The translations under genes and the position numbers were made by a program. A DNA stretch of 64,000 nucleotides from Odontesthes bonariensis (Eukaryota; Chordata; Actinopteri; Atheriniformes; Atherinopsidae), in NCBI RefSeq assembly GCF_027942865.1, contig NC_134520.1:4524501-4588500 (forward strand), given 5' to 3'. This document shows positions 14,401 through 44,800 of the stretch, in pieces (position 1 is the stretch's first letter; the number at the start of each line of letters is the position of its first letter). Below the pieces are notes generated by a model. It had not been told where the DNA came from, did no database searches, and saw only the letters and a list, made by a program, of their open reading frames with translations.

Positions 14401-15660
14401 GTGTGCCGATAACTGGCTCCTCTGCACATTATCGTTTTAATAAATTCAGCGAAAAAAGTTCAAATATTTTAACTTACGTTTTGGTTTCAAGAATCCCGAT
14501 GAGGACTCATCCTAGATTGAAAAATCTTCATAGTACAAGTGAAGTATAATAGAAAGGATTCTTTGGCACGCCAAGGCCTTTTCCAGCTTTGATTTAGTTC
14601 AATGCAGCTTTATTTATAATTGTAAGAAAAAAAAACATAGTCGATGACATAGCCAGCACTGTTAAATGACACTAGAAAGAAACAGCAGTAGTCAGCCAAA
14701 AACTGCATTTATAAAATACATATAAACAGTTTAATCTCATTGAAATTGTATGAAATTGAAGCTGTTCAAGCCAGAGTAATTTGGCCAGATATTGCCGCTG
14801 AGTATCAAATTACTTGCAGCTAATGCAGTCACTCAGACTATGAGGCTTTGATGCAGTGTTTCCCGATGTTTTACAATTTACTTAAATACTCAGAAAGTTT
14901 GGTTATGAATCACGTAGCGTCAGAGAGAAAACAAATACGGAGATCTCAGGAAAGCCAATTGTATTGCTCTCACATGGGCAAGTGTTTATCTAAATCTGCT
15001 ACGGCTAAAGTGCGTCTTTTCTTTAGGTTTTTAAATGACACTGATCATCAATATCTTTGGCAGCAGCCAACAAAGAGGCGTCTAATGTTGTGGACCTTTG
15101 TGAGTTGTAAATACAATAAAGTGCCTACAATAAAGACTTCTTGTAAATCAGAATTGATATATTATTATATCCCCTCTTCAAATATGACTTGATTTAACAG
15201 AGACAGTTCATTCTACTGTCAGAACAATGACAGCTGGGACCACCACTCTACGGCCCTGCGGACACACTGAACTCTTTTTATCTACTGATCACGTTTCATT
15301 CCTTACATTAGTGAGCCAACATTAGACGTAAACCATGTTATTATGTCAGGACTGTAATGCTGCTCGCTGCTCCTTTTCTCGAGATAAGGACAGTACAGTA
15401 ATGCAAATAAAGATTTGACCCTGATGTTTGTTGTCTTATATCTCTCAGTGCTGGGGGGGGGGGGGGGGGGGGGCTTGCTTTTCACTGAGTGGTGCGATGC
15501 TTGCCTTTGGCTTTCGGAAGAGGACGGTTGGACGGATGGGGGGGGTGAACTGGAGCACAGCTCTGAGCCGTGGGCAGAAATACCAGGCCTAAGTAGGACA
15601 TGTCAAGAAACGGGGCTAGTGGTGGTTGGGCGTCTCACAGAGAACTTTGTAAAGGGATTA
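11413..15660. other. No gene seen; probable cdkl5 intron
   Basis: Nothing recognised apart from the poly-G run at 15453. Chance frames near 13900-14550 overlap on both strands and show no conserved motif. Confidence 0.5.
15453..15473 (+). repeat. Poly-G run (21 G)
   Basis: Uninterrupted run of guanines about 190 bp before the GAA repeat. Confidence 0.85.
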
Positions 15661-15696
15661 GAAGAAGAAGAAGAAGAAGAAGAAGAAGAAGAGGAA
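15661..15696 (+). repeat. (GAA)n microsatellite
   Basis: About eleven GAA/GAG units directly beside the 3' end of the LINE on the minus strand. Not translated: there is no splice or gene context. Confidence 0.9.
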
Positions 15697-15708
15697 GCTG
15701 TTATAGAT

Positions 15709-16220
15709 GAGGCAAGTTTATTTGTACAGCACAATTCAACTACAAGGTGATTCAAAGTGCTTTACAGATGCATTAAAACAGTAGAAATAAAAAGCATGAT
15801 TTAAATTTTAAACAAAAAAGAAAGAAATAAGAACAATGGATAGAATCTGATAAAATCAGTAGTTAAAATGTGATTAAGTTTTGAAACTCAAGCTTCAGAT
15901 TTGGAGCTTTATTCAAATGCAGCTGAAAAAAGGTGTGTCTTCAACCTGGACTTAAATACACTGAGTGTTTCAGCTGATCTGAGGCTTTCTGGGAGTTTGT
16001 TCCAGACATGTGGAGCATAGAAGCTGAACGCAGCTTCTCCATGTCTGATTCTGACTCTGGGAACTGATAGAAGACCGGATCCAGATGACCTGAGAGGTCT
16101 GGAAGGTTCATACTGGGTCAGGAGGTCACTGATGTATTTTGGTCCTAGACCATTCAGAGCTTTATATACCAGCATCAGAACTTTAAAGTCTATCCTCTGA
16201 TGGACAGGCAGCCATGAGAG
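15709..16220 (-). mobile_element. L2/CR1-like LINE 3' end
   Basis: Minus-strand frame 16175-15909 reads MLVYKALNGLGPKYISDLL, RSSGSGLLSVPR, GEAAFSFYAPHVWNKLPE and FKSRLKTHLFSAAF, the conserved end of L2/CR1-type ORF2. The 3' UTR follows to about 15712 and ends in AAATAAACTTGCC. It abuts a GAA repeat. 5'-truncated. Confidence 0.8.
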
Positions 16221-34291
<18,071 letters not shown>

Positions 34292-36880
34292 GCCTCATCA
34301 CCCTGCAGCTCTCGCATCCACCTCAGCATCCTGTTTCCCTTCTGTTGCTCCAACAACTCCCTTTGTAAATCAGTGCACCTGCTGAACACACACACACACA
34401 CACACAGGATTACCAAACCCTCTGTTGTAAACACTGCTTGCAAACAGGCCAAAAGCCTTTTTATGTCTTCATTTTTTTAAAGTGTCCATGTTTGATAGAC
34501 TTTATATTATTGCTTATGTAATTCTGATTATAATTTGTATTATAAAGTAAATAAATTGCAGACTCTCTATATATGGATAGATAAACTGTAGATTTTGAAT
34601 GTAAGTATTTTGGTTTTTATTGAATATAGAAATATAGTCAATTTTACTGTGTAGTATTTCCTTAAGACTAATCTAAGGCATTCTAAACGAATAAAGACTG
34701 GTAACGTCAGTAACTTTTGTTCACCTCACCCAGGATTGTAACTGTCTCAGCCGTCCCACCCGTGGATGTGTTCTGTCCCAGTAGTTGCAGATGCTCAAAT
34801 GTGCGACCACAAGTCTACGCCTTGTGCTTAACCGTGCTGACAATCCGACAGCCTTAGAGCTTACACTTAATTGCTCTTTTTTTTTTTTTTTAGGATAATT
34901 AGGTTATTACGTCTTAATGAAATGCAGCCATTTTAGAAACTGGTGCCATAAACTGACAGATATTCTAGCCTGTGTCACCCTCTGCAGGACATTATGAAGC
35001 ACTGCACACTGTATTCTGACAGGTCATCCTGTACTAGCGAATAGGCACACACATCATACATTATGTATGTGAATCCTGTATTACATGTTATGAAGATGTA
35101 ACGCGCGTTTGTTGTTATAAAAAAACAATGAAACAATCATTCCACGTGCTTTCAAATGCAGCAAATCTTGTAACTAATTTCTTTTTTTTTTAATTGGCAA
35201 AAAAAAACGTGTTGAAATATTAATATTAATCTGTGTTACAACACACCTCAATGGATGTATTAAAATTCCTAATAGTTGCAGCGCTTTGAGCAAACTCCGG
35301 TAAATGACAGGGGACATCTGAAGCTGGTACTGAAGGATGTGCTTTGGTCACTCTGATCACTGCTCTCCCTTGAATGTCTAATCTGTTGCTCTCTTTCACA
35401 CGAGCAACTCCCAAGTGGTCGCATCAGTTATAAACCCGCACAAATACACTCATAACAGCGTAGAAAATTAGCTGCTGTAACAATGTGACATACAAAGCAT
35501 GAACTGCTTATTTCCCTGTCATTGTTGGAGGGTTATTTTCACAGCAGTTGGAGGAACATAAAAGCCATTCTGGGTGTACTGGTGCAGTGACTCCCAACTT
35601 TTATTTATTTATTTCCTGACGTACTCCAAGAGCCTTCTAAGAGGAACTAAAGCACTCCTCTATCATTACCGCCCGTTACCGTGTCCCTCTGGGTTTTTGA
35701 CACTCCATTTTACATAAAAGTGGATATCATTGCGCTTTTTTTTTATACAGTTAAGATTATTGTTAGTATTTAAGTTAATCTGATCAATTTCTTATAGATT
35801 TTTCATAATTTATCAATTGCCATTTAATCTTTTATCTATCGTCTTTTTCTTTTCTTTTTGTCCCCCTGCTTTTAGCATCGTGTCATCATTTTTTTTTTTA
35901 GATTCTAGTTTAATGTCCATCTATTAAACAGTTTTATTAAGCAGTTTCCTCACCTAGCCTTTGAGCTCACTCCAACTGTGCACACTGGTTTTTAAACTAG
36001 CTTTTCAGATGTTTTCTAAAACAAAACATATGGAAAGCTAGCTAACAGAACCGTGCAGTGTGAAACATCTTTCATTTTTGACTGCTGACTTTAATTGTCA
36101 GTACACTGTAATTTGTATTTTTCAGTTCAGCCTCATTTCAGCATCTACATGAACCCTCTTTGGCAACAGGTACGCCTGCTTGGGAATCACTGCACTGCTG
36201 TGTTTTTAACTGATTGCTCACGGCGAACCACTTGGGAAGAGAAGAAATCTCAGAGTGGGAGCACAGTGAGGGCAGAATCTGTACCGTAACGTTTGTTTGT
36301 GTTGGAAATAAAGTGCCATGAGAGCAGCTTGGCAGAAATAAATTCAAACCTTTTTCTAACGTTGCACTTTGAAGAGACTTTGTGGGCTCAGCAATATTGC
36401 CCTGACTGTAAATTCTGCCTCACTCTGTCATGTTTTGTCATGTGTGCGGCGTGTGTGAGAACTGAAGCAGTAACACAGCGACTCCAGACATGACCGTGTT
36501 GTGTTGTGTGTTGTGCAACTGTAAGGACTGTGCACACCCTGTACACGTTTTCTTTTCTCTCTGAATTATTGTCCTGCTGAAGGAGCACTGTGTATTATAT
36601 TAATACTGATGTGTGACTACTTGTTTGGTAATATTTATAACAAAATGTTTATCAGCTGTTTAAATGAAATCAAGTATTACGTTTGTGCTTTTGTTACAGA
36701 CACAAATTAGTAGCATAGTCAGTGTTTATCTGCTTTTTTTTTCCAACAGAGCATTTTCATGAGAATATAAACCCATAAATCAATGAATGCTTATCAATTT
36801 TAGAATATTCATGTTTATATATGTAACAGTAAATCTTCAATAAAACAAGTCATTTGATCTCTTTAACTGTTACATCTCTT
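34292..36880 (+). other. cdkl5 3' UTR / convergent spacer
   Basis: No gene recognised. The stretch is AT-rich with short homopolymers, a short CA run near 34389 and a possible AATAAA near 34690. It most likely holds the cdkl5 3' UTR. Short open frames here have no recognisable features. Confidence 0.5.
36839..36844 (+). terminator. Candidate cdkl5 polyadenylation signal
   Basis: AATAAA 2.5 kb after the cdkl5 stop, followed by T-rich sequence. It would give a long 3' UTR. An earlier AATAAA lies near 34690 and could serve a shorter transcript. Motif only; no transcript evidence. Confidence 0.45.
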
Positions 36881-36886
36881 TTTATT
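36881..36886 (-). terminator. Candidate rs1 polyadenylation signal
   Basis: AATAAA on the minus strand (TTTATT on plus), about 385 bp after the rs1 stop codon. It lies 37 bp from the plus-strand signal assigned to cdkl5, so the two genes probably share or overlap their 3' ends. Confidence 0.45.
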
Positions 36887-37268
36887 TCCACAAAGCAGTG
36901 TTTTACTTCAATTCACAGAAAGTTTAAGAGTAAATTGTTAAATTTTTTTCAAGTTCTTGTTGCGTTATTGGCGGTGACACATCTTTAGATTACGTTTTGG
37001 GCTGGATTCTCCTATGTACATTTCAACACAATACATTTTCGAGACAAATAAACTTTAAGACAAATAAACAATGCGTCAAAGGGCACCAAATATATCGACC
37101 TGCCAAGATGTTAATTTCTTCAAGCCTCACCAAAGACAGATATAAATGTTCGAGGTCATGTGTGACACGATGGATCTTTCAGAGCTTAAACAATGCTCTT
37201 CTTTTTTGGCAAGTGGCAGGTCGGCAGGAGACGGATGGACGGTGAGGAAAAAGTGAGGGCAGAACGCT

Positions 37269-39905
37269 TCAGGAACACTTTTTCATGCACATCAGCAGAT
37301 CCATCCTGATGGCGATGCGGGTGTGCCAGCCCAGCGGCAGCAGGCGGATGTAACGAGCAATGATGGGTGGGCGCAGCAGGTTCTGCACCGTTGAGGAGCG
37401 ATCAGAGTTCCCATAGAAGACCTGAAGAGAAGAAAGCAAACGGGGTGTAAATCAACAGATTTCATTGTTATGCTTTTGCTCATTCACCAACGTTACATGT
37501 TGATTCAGCACAGTAACTAGTAATCTACGAATAAGTCATTATGAATTCTAAAACCTTCCGAACATTTACAGCAGAAACCACTTTCTGTATGAAATGTGTC
37601 AGTGCAAGTAGGAGCAAACTGTGACATACAGTGCAGACAGAGGAAGGTCGGGAGTTACTGTGTAAAGAATGGGATGGAGACATCTTTCACATTACCTGAA
37701 TACAGTTTTGTGTACCTACCCTGTTGTTCCCTGTCTGGTCTTTGTAATAGACCCAGTTGAGAGTTTCCACAGTTCGGTACTGGACGCTGTACTTGGTAAT
37801 CCACTCATCGGCATCACAGCGGCCCTGAGTGAGGATGCCAGACACCACGCCCTCTTCCTTCAGGTCGATCTGGAGCCACTGGTGCTGGTCATTGAACTTG
37901 GACAGCCATGCACACCTGCCGAGAACAAACATGAATTATTTTTCTCCCCCCCCTCTGATAAATGCGCAGTATGTGACATGTATTAGAGATAAGAGAGGAT
38001 TGCCAAGACTCACCCAAATCCTTGGTTGTTAAGGCGAGCCTTGTTGGAGACCCAGGAGGAGTACCAGCCAGTGTACTGATCCATATTGGAGCAGCTGATC
38101 TGGTCTGCGGTTACAGATCCAGATTCAAACCCAAGGGCTCTGTGGTATGGACATTCTGTGGAGGACAGTCGAAGGTTTACTGTTTAATTTAGTCTTTGAA
38201 ATCACTTGAAATTAAGAGAATCTAAAGCCTGTATTTGACCTGAGCTGCAGTGACTGGATACTTTCCTGTTTTTCCATGTTTGACTCAAAAGGTATTTGTT
38301 CTCTCGTGAGGTTATTCTGCCCAACGTTACTGCTTGAGGTGATCTAGCTTATTGTGAGCTTTGATACCAGGAAAGCTTGTGTGATAAGGCGGGAAAAGAT
38401 GATCAGGGTATTATCTGATGTGTGCTTCCTTGCACACTATCATGCTACTTTGTGAAGGGCACGCCCTATTTTGAGCTCCCTAATCTGCTCTTCTCATTCC
38501 CGCGTAGGTAATGAGATTATCTGAATGGCATTTGTCGTTCCAAAGCATTTGCTTGAATTTCCTTCGGGATCAATAAAGTATCTATCTATCTATTTATCTA
38601 TCTTCCAGGCTTCTTCAGCGCAGTTGACAATGCAAACCCCTTTTATTTCAAAGTAAGTGAGTGGCTAAAAAACGATAATGTCAAGATACTAGATGGGGAT
38701 TGCTCATCAGAGCAGTCTGAGCTGAGAGTTAGGCAGAGGGGATATGAGGACACAGCCAGCTAACATTAGTGGTGAGATCTATCAAACCATCTGGAACCAA
38801 CAGAGTGCCCACAGACTCCGAAACAAAACCACAGGATCCCCTCTGCCCATCGTTAATCTTAATGCTCATGACGTTCGCCTGCATGTCATCGCCCTTCACA
38901 CCTGCCTGACAAATAAAGAACATCCAGCATCTGTCTAATTAACACAGACAGGGTAAAACAAGTCAAATCTGATCAGGTGACCCTGGTTGCTTCCGAACCT
39001 GGGATGCAGTTCAGTGAGTCACCCTGAGGTGGTGGCGTTGGGGTTGACGGGACAGGTGAGAAGGCAGTGGGGATGCGTGTCGGAGAATCAGCAGATTCAC
39101 AGTCACAGGTGCAGGCTTTAACGCTCCCCGTCCATGTCTCAATCTCCTGCTGCTCCTCCACCTGCAGCGCCTCCTCCACCTGCAGCGCCTCCTCCACCTG
39201 CAGCTCCTCCTCCACCTGCAGCTCCTCCTCCTGGACAGCCACCTCCTCCTCCTCCTCCTGAAGAACATCCAAGGAGGAGTGAATCCAAGGTCGTTCTCGA
39301 AATCAGTTAAAATCACATTTCATACCTCTATTAAGGTTGCTGTCTTACCTCCTGGGAATGAACGGTGATCAGGGCTGTGCCAATACAAAAGCAAAGGGTA
39401 GAATAAATCAACCCAAAATGGAATTTCACAGAAAATAAGAAGAAAATAAGAAAAAAGGAGGAGGAAATTCCAGGGGAAAATGAACTCACCGTGTGAGACG
39501 TAAACTTGTGAAATGTTTAAAGCCATTTGTACAACTTAACAGACATTTCTAATGACTCAGTCTACACGTGCAGAAGGAGCCTGCAACGGTGTAAAACAAA
39601 GAGAAAAACCTTGCTGAACCAGCACAAATACCGAATAGCCAATTAGCCTCTTCACAGAGAAGCATGGCCGACTCTTAATTGCAGCAACATTTCTATGCAG
39701 TACTTCACACCTGTGCTCGTTACCTGTGTAACCATCATCGTGTCTACATAAGGAAATATCATCACCAGAACAATGAGTATATCCCTAACTTTTCAAGACA
39801 GGCTCTGTTAATAATGTCCCTCGTGTAGGTGTATGGTGACTTACCCTGAGATAGAAGGAGGAGGAACAGCACAGTAGCACACCAGCGCAGAGCAGTGACC
39901 TCCAT
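37269..39905 (-). CDS. rs1: Retinoschisin (secreted discoidin-domain protein)
   Basis: Secreted octameric adhesion protein of photoreceptors and bipolar cells. Six exons, in coding order: 39845-39905, 39349-39374, 38999-39257, 38014-38155, 37720-37915, 37269-37421; 837 nt, 278 aa. Start MEVTALRW was chosen because a hydrophobic signal peptide (VLFLLLL) follows at once. Exon 2 is a 26-nt microexon, and exons 2, 4, 5 and 6 have the lengths I know for human RS1 (26, 142, 196, 153 nt). Visible landmarks are the Rs1-domain cysteines ACTCDC, CIPECPYH, the discoidin segment from LGFES to [31 protein letters not shown] and the terminal CMKKC. The cysteines needed for intra- and intersubunit disulfides are present. 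Exon 3 is much longer than in mammals (259 against 106 nt). Confidence 0.96.
38556..38612 (+). repeat. Retroposon tail with (TATC)n
   Basis: TTTCCTTCGGGATCAATAAA is followed by TATC units, a common fish retroposon 3' end. It lies in rs1 intron 3. Confidence 0.6.
38999..39257 (-). CDS. rs1: rs1 exon 3 with acidic tandem-repeat insertion
   Basis: This exon opens in phase 0 with five Glu codons, then VAVQEEE, then four copies of an E-E/A-L-Q-V-E hexapeptide, followed by the conserved ACTCDC motif, a Pro/Thr/Ser-rich stretch and LNCIP. It ends in phase 1 (CCA G), as in human exon 3. The mammalian counterpart has only a short acidic segment here. The insertion sits between signal peptide and discoidin domain, in the Rs1 domain that helps form the octamer, so it may change the outer surface of the complex. 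Confidence 0.88.
39153..39224 (-). repeat. Coding minisatellite, 4 x 18 bp, in rs1
   Basis: Four tandem 18-bp units differ only at one base (a GAG/GCG codon), pairing as two of each type. Units start at 39153, 39171, 39189 and 39207. Because 18 is a multiple of three, copy-number change would keep the reading frame. Near identity points to recent or ongoing slippage or homogenisation. Confidence 0.9.
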
Positions 39906-40959
39906 CTTCTTCTTCAGCGGTGCTGGAATGGTATGTGTGTGATACCCAGCACTGGTGGACAGGATTACTGTAATCCACTGGCCTGTCATGGCCTTATCTA
40001 AGACTCTTTAGTGACCCTTAGACAGCTCTATTGTACTGCACCTGTACTTCTGTAAATGCCATCACCTGAACAGTCAAAAGTGACTCTTGATAGCAGTGAT
40101 GCATTTCAGGTCCATACGACCCTCTCACACAAGAGACTGAGTGTTGCTGCATCTCATTACCCTGCAGGATGTTTGAGTCTTGGCTTTTAGAGCCACTGTT
40201 GGGAATGTTTTTCAATCTTTGGCAGTTTCTTTTTGTCCAGATTTGATGCTATGGTCAACAGGTGCAAGCTGAGTCCTCTGGCTTTTCTCAACCTGAAGTT
40301 ACTGTCTTGAGAGGGAACAAGAGAAAATCGTCCTAGATGAATTTGGGAGGCTTTTGAGGCTAAACACTGGCACAATCAGCTGTGCTCTGGCATCGGTTTA
40401 CTTCTAAGCATGAGCTCGTCAGCCATTTAGTGAGTAAGCGTGCCAACCCTAAAGCCCTGACGTCAGCTGGGTGATCAGTGTGTCTGACTTCCACAGAGGA
40501 GGGACGTCTTTTCCTAAATGAGAAAGGACGCGGGCAAGTGTGAGTTCACTTCCAGCAATTTTTTTTTCTTTTTTTTTTATGCCAAAGAAGGTAAAAATTT
40601 CAAACCTTAACCAAACTTTATCAGTCACACAAAGATTACTCAGCCATTTTCTGAAACAGTTGGAGTGCCTGTTGCTAAATTACTGAAAGTAACTTAGTTC
40701 ATATAATATTCTTAATGTTATAAAAATAAAAGTAAAAAATAAAAAGAAGAAGAAGAGAAGAACTTTCCTCTTCTCTAAGATTCAAATCTCTCCCTCCTCG
40801 AAGGGAAAAAGCCAGACTCTTCCTGGTTTTTCCTTTATTTAGCCATAGACATATGTATTATATATATATTTTATATGTCTATGTATTGAACATTCAAGTT
40901 ATGCTTGTGAGAAGTTTTAAATAGGCGTAACCTTGTGGTGTGATTGCTGGCTATAACAG
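39906..40959. other. Spacer between rs1 and ap1s2
   Basis: Divergent spacer that should hold the rs1 promoter. I see no convincing TATA or retina-specific motif cluster. AT-rich, with no frame of interest. Confidence 0.5.
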
Positions 40960-41058
40960 CCAATAATATTTAAGCCAATGAGTTAAAGCGTCAAAAAGGC
41001 GGGGATTATCAAAGTATGTGAACCAATGGAAATTGTCAGGAACGCCTCGGTAACCAAT
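40960..41058 (+). promoter_or_regulatory. Candidate ap1s2 promoter with four CCAAT boxes
   Basis: Four CCAAT pentamers in the same orientation at 40960, 40975, 41023 and 41054, with a GGCGGGG GC box at 40998. No clear TATA box. A likely noncoding first exon follows, ending at 41153 with a strong donor AAG|GTAAGTA. NF-Y binds CCAAT; the cluster and GC box suggest a TATA-less housekeeping promoter, which suits an adaptor subunit. Inference from motifs. Confidence 0.55.
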
Positions 41059-41882
41059 AAAATGCTTGATTTCAACTGGCCGTGTTACAGGGTGTTACTA
41101 GTATTGGGCAGCTCATTTCTTCAGAGGGGAATACAGTGTTGTTATTATTCAAGGTAAGTAGTTTAGATAATATCTTATTTGGCTTTTGTAAAAATATGTG
41201 CTTTAAACCTGTTGACATTTCCCTTTCCAAACAAGCCCAGGGGGTGGCAAAGAATGCTAATGCTAATCACTGAATTACGGTGTTAACGGTACTTCCGTTA
41301 CAGTGTGTTGATAGCGGTTCAGATGGTTGCAATGGGATTTTTTTTTTTTTTTTTTTTTTTTTGTCTAATTAAGCGTTATTATTATTTATTAATGGTCAGA
41401 ATAACTGACAATAAAATATTACAGTGTCATATGATTTGTGTCAGTATAATGTGACGATTTAAGATTAAAAAGAATATGTTGTTTCTGCTAATCTGTTCAG
41501 ATAGAATGTGAGACAGTGTGCCGTTAATCTTAAACAAATGGAAGCAGAGCACATATGAAGGGCAACTTCTTGACCTACTGACAGCTTTTATTACTTTAAT
41601 TCAGCAAGGGCTGTTCTTTTGCCAAACGCTTTATGAGATTGCTTGATCTAATTCAGTCAAATTTGACATGGGTAACTGTTATTATGTATTTTATTTGGCT
41701 TAAGTTGTAAAAAAAAAAAAAAGATTGGCTGCATCATTCTTCCGTTAGGAAGTCTTATTATTCGCTCTTCTGAAAGCTTTTTGTCTCTTTCATGCAGCTG
41801 TCTCTAACCGCCCACTGCTTCCCCTCATCATTTCAGTCACACCTCTGTTTTTTTTGTTTTTTTTGTCATCTTTTCATTTCAG

Positions 41883-44800
41883 ATGCAGTTCATGCTTCTG
41901 TTTAGTCGACAAGGCAAGCTCAGGCTTCAGAAATGGTACGTGCCTTTGTCTGATAAGGAGAAAAAGAAGATCACCAGAGAGCTGGTGCAGACCGTCCTGG
42001 CTCGGAAGCCAAAAATGTGCAGCTTTCTGGAGTGGAGAGACCTAAAGGTTGTATACAAGAGGTGGGTAGTAAATGGACATGAACGTTTTCTGGCTGTGCG
42101 CTCACAAAACGGAACATTCTCTCGCTCTCCTGGGCAATTCGCAGACCTATCATTCATATACATGGTTCACTTGGGGAGTCGTTGTGGCCCTCAGACTACA
42201 ATTAGAACAGGTATTAATTTTTCCTCATTGTGTCCTGTTGCCGTGCCAACAGACAAAGCATGTAAACTATTGGTGAACCCAGGGTGACCCGACAGGGAGA
42301 GACGAAAACAGGGACTTGGGGTGCTGAATAAGACATGGGTTTGTTTACCTTCTACAGAATTTTAGACAATAAAACATTGAGTGGGCACTTATTGGATTCT
42401 ATTAAGGTAAGGCTATTAAGTGTTATTAAAAAGTGATTAGGGCTGCTCACACTGTTGCAGATTTAAAGGACAAGACCGTTTTTTGACATTGGGCCCTTGA
42501 TTTCACATTATAACATGATGTTCTACTCACCCCTGCTTGTTGTTGGTAATTTGGAGCTGTTCCGAAGATATTCGAGAGGCGTCTGGCTGCTCTCTTGAGA
42601 TATTCGGCCATGAAACGGTTTCCTATGGGCAATGTTATACAGGCACAAACTATGCTGTTTATAATTTATTAATTACTGTACACTAGCACTGATAACGTGG
42701 AGGTGCGTCGCTTACATAAAAAAATCCGGGTTACTGTAATTTTGAATTTTAGCCGAATGAATAAATAGGCAGCAGGTCTGTGGGCTGTCTGTGGCAGTAG
42801 CACGACGATGACGTCAGTAACACCCACTTTACGACAAAAATTCAAAATTACAGTAACCCGGATTTTTTTAAGTAAGCGACGCACCTCCACGTTATCAGTG
42901 CTAGTGTACAGTAATTAATAAATTATAAACAGCGTAGTTTGTGCCTGTATAACGTTGCCCATAGGAAACCGTTTCATGGCCGAATATCTCAAGAGAGCAG
43001 CCAGACGCCTCGCGAATATCTTCGGAACAGCTCCAAATGTTCAACAACAAGCAGGGGTGAGTAGAACATCATGTTATAATGTGAAATCAAGGGCCCAATG
43101 TCAAAAAAACGGTCTTGTCCTTTAAGCATCTTTTATTCCACAGAGAAAGACAGCGACACAGATTTTTTTTTTTTCCATGGTTGATATGTACACCTGAGCC
43201 TTAGTCCACAAAGTGGAGAAAGAGCTTGGTGTTGATTGTTGGATTGCTTGAATAAGGAAAATGTGAAACTAAACAATGGACAATCTCCTGTGTATAATCC
43301 CAACAATTTAAAGCGATTCAATTAGGCCACCTCTTTTTGTTTGATTGCTTATTTACAGGCCACTTAATAAAAGCCTGGGTACTTTAGCGATCAAAATTCT
43401 TCTGATGCAAATTGGAACCCATCTGATGTGTCAAAATTGAGCCACGATCACAGTAAAAGCTGCATTTATTGGCAGTGTTGCTAATGTTTTCTGCTGATTT
43501 GGTTGATGTTTTGCACTGAGGAAGCCTCTGAGCTTTCAGCCTTAAGTCAAAGGCAACACTATGCAAAAAAACAGATTTTTATCAAAGACCAATTGATTCA
43601 TTGGAACAATGTCTGATTGTACCTTCAAGCTGCCAAAGGCAACAAAAAGATGCATATTATTCTGAGAACCTGCACTACATTGACTCTGCTCTTGTTTCAA
43701 ACTTCCTACAGCCACGCACACTGGCATGAGTCAGCCACAATTTAAAAAATGCTTCCTCACTTCTGCGTATCACAGGCAGTTGAACAACCCAACTGAGCCT
43801 TTTGTGTTTCCTGAGCTTGGCTCTGTATTGCACTCATTAGCACAAACCGCACACAATTGTGACATGGACCATGAAGAAAGTTTCAGGATCAAATGAGTCC
43901 AGTACCAGCAAAAAGCCGCCATTCTGTCTGTTTGAAATGTGGGAAAGTCCTAAATGCTTGTTGGTCGAAAATCTAATTTGCAGTACTTTTTTGCCCAGAC
44001 GCTCTTCTGGCAACAAAGGATCAACTGACCAACTCCTTTATTAGCCAATCATCACATGCTTAAAGAGTGCCTTTGGGATTATCAGGGATAAAGAACCATG
44101 GCAGAATGGGCCTCAACTGATTCAGCATTCTCCATCTAGCTCCTGGCTTTTAAATGAACGCCATGCAGTTCACACAGTAAACCGACGTCTTGTTAATAAC
44201 TTTGAAGTGCTTTCTCAGCACCATCTAAGTGGGAAAGGAGACGATATAAATTTCACACAAGGTTCCCGTATAAGTGACCCGTAAAGTAGACTTTTCTTGC
44301 ATTCTTTTTTCTGGTTGACGTTGCAGTTTGTTGGCTTGTCGAGCTGAAGTTGGTTGGCTTGCTGTTGTGTTGCAGATATGCCAGCCTGTACTTCTGCTGT
44401 GCCATAGAGGACCAGGACAACGAGCTCATCACGCTGGAGATCATCCACAGATATGTAGAGCTGCTGGATAAATACTTTGGCAGTGTGCGTTTGTGCTTTC
44501 TGGACCCCAGTTTTCCCTAGTTTTATATTACGTGCAACCATGATATGTTTACTTTTCCGTATGTTTGCCATCTGTTGAACTTGGACTCAAAAATACTGTA
44601 AGAAGTGAGATTGTTAAATCTTTGTTTAACAGGTTTGTGAGCTTGACATCATATTCAACTTTGAGAAGGCCTATTTTATTCTGGATGAGTTCTTGCTGGG
44701 TGGGGAGGCTCAGGAGACGTCAAAAAAGAATGTGCTGAAGGCCATTGAGCAGGCCGACCTGCTGCAGGAGGTGAGATGTTTAACAAATTCAATGTTTAAA

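Noticed and set aside
14048..14549. Overlapping frames of 103-118 aa on both strands
   Set aside because: No motif, no splice support and frames on opposite strands; chance.
15415..15750. Open frame with Gly run and Glu run
   Set aside because: It is made of the poly-G and GAA simple repeats and LINE tail sequence, with no gene context.
39067..39261. Ser/Cys-rich frame on the plus strand
   Set aside because: It is the antisense of the rs1 exon 3 minisatellite.
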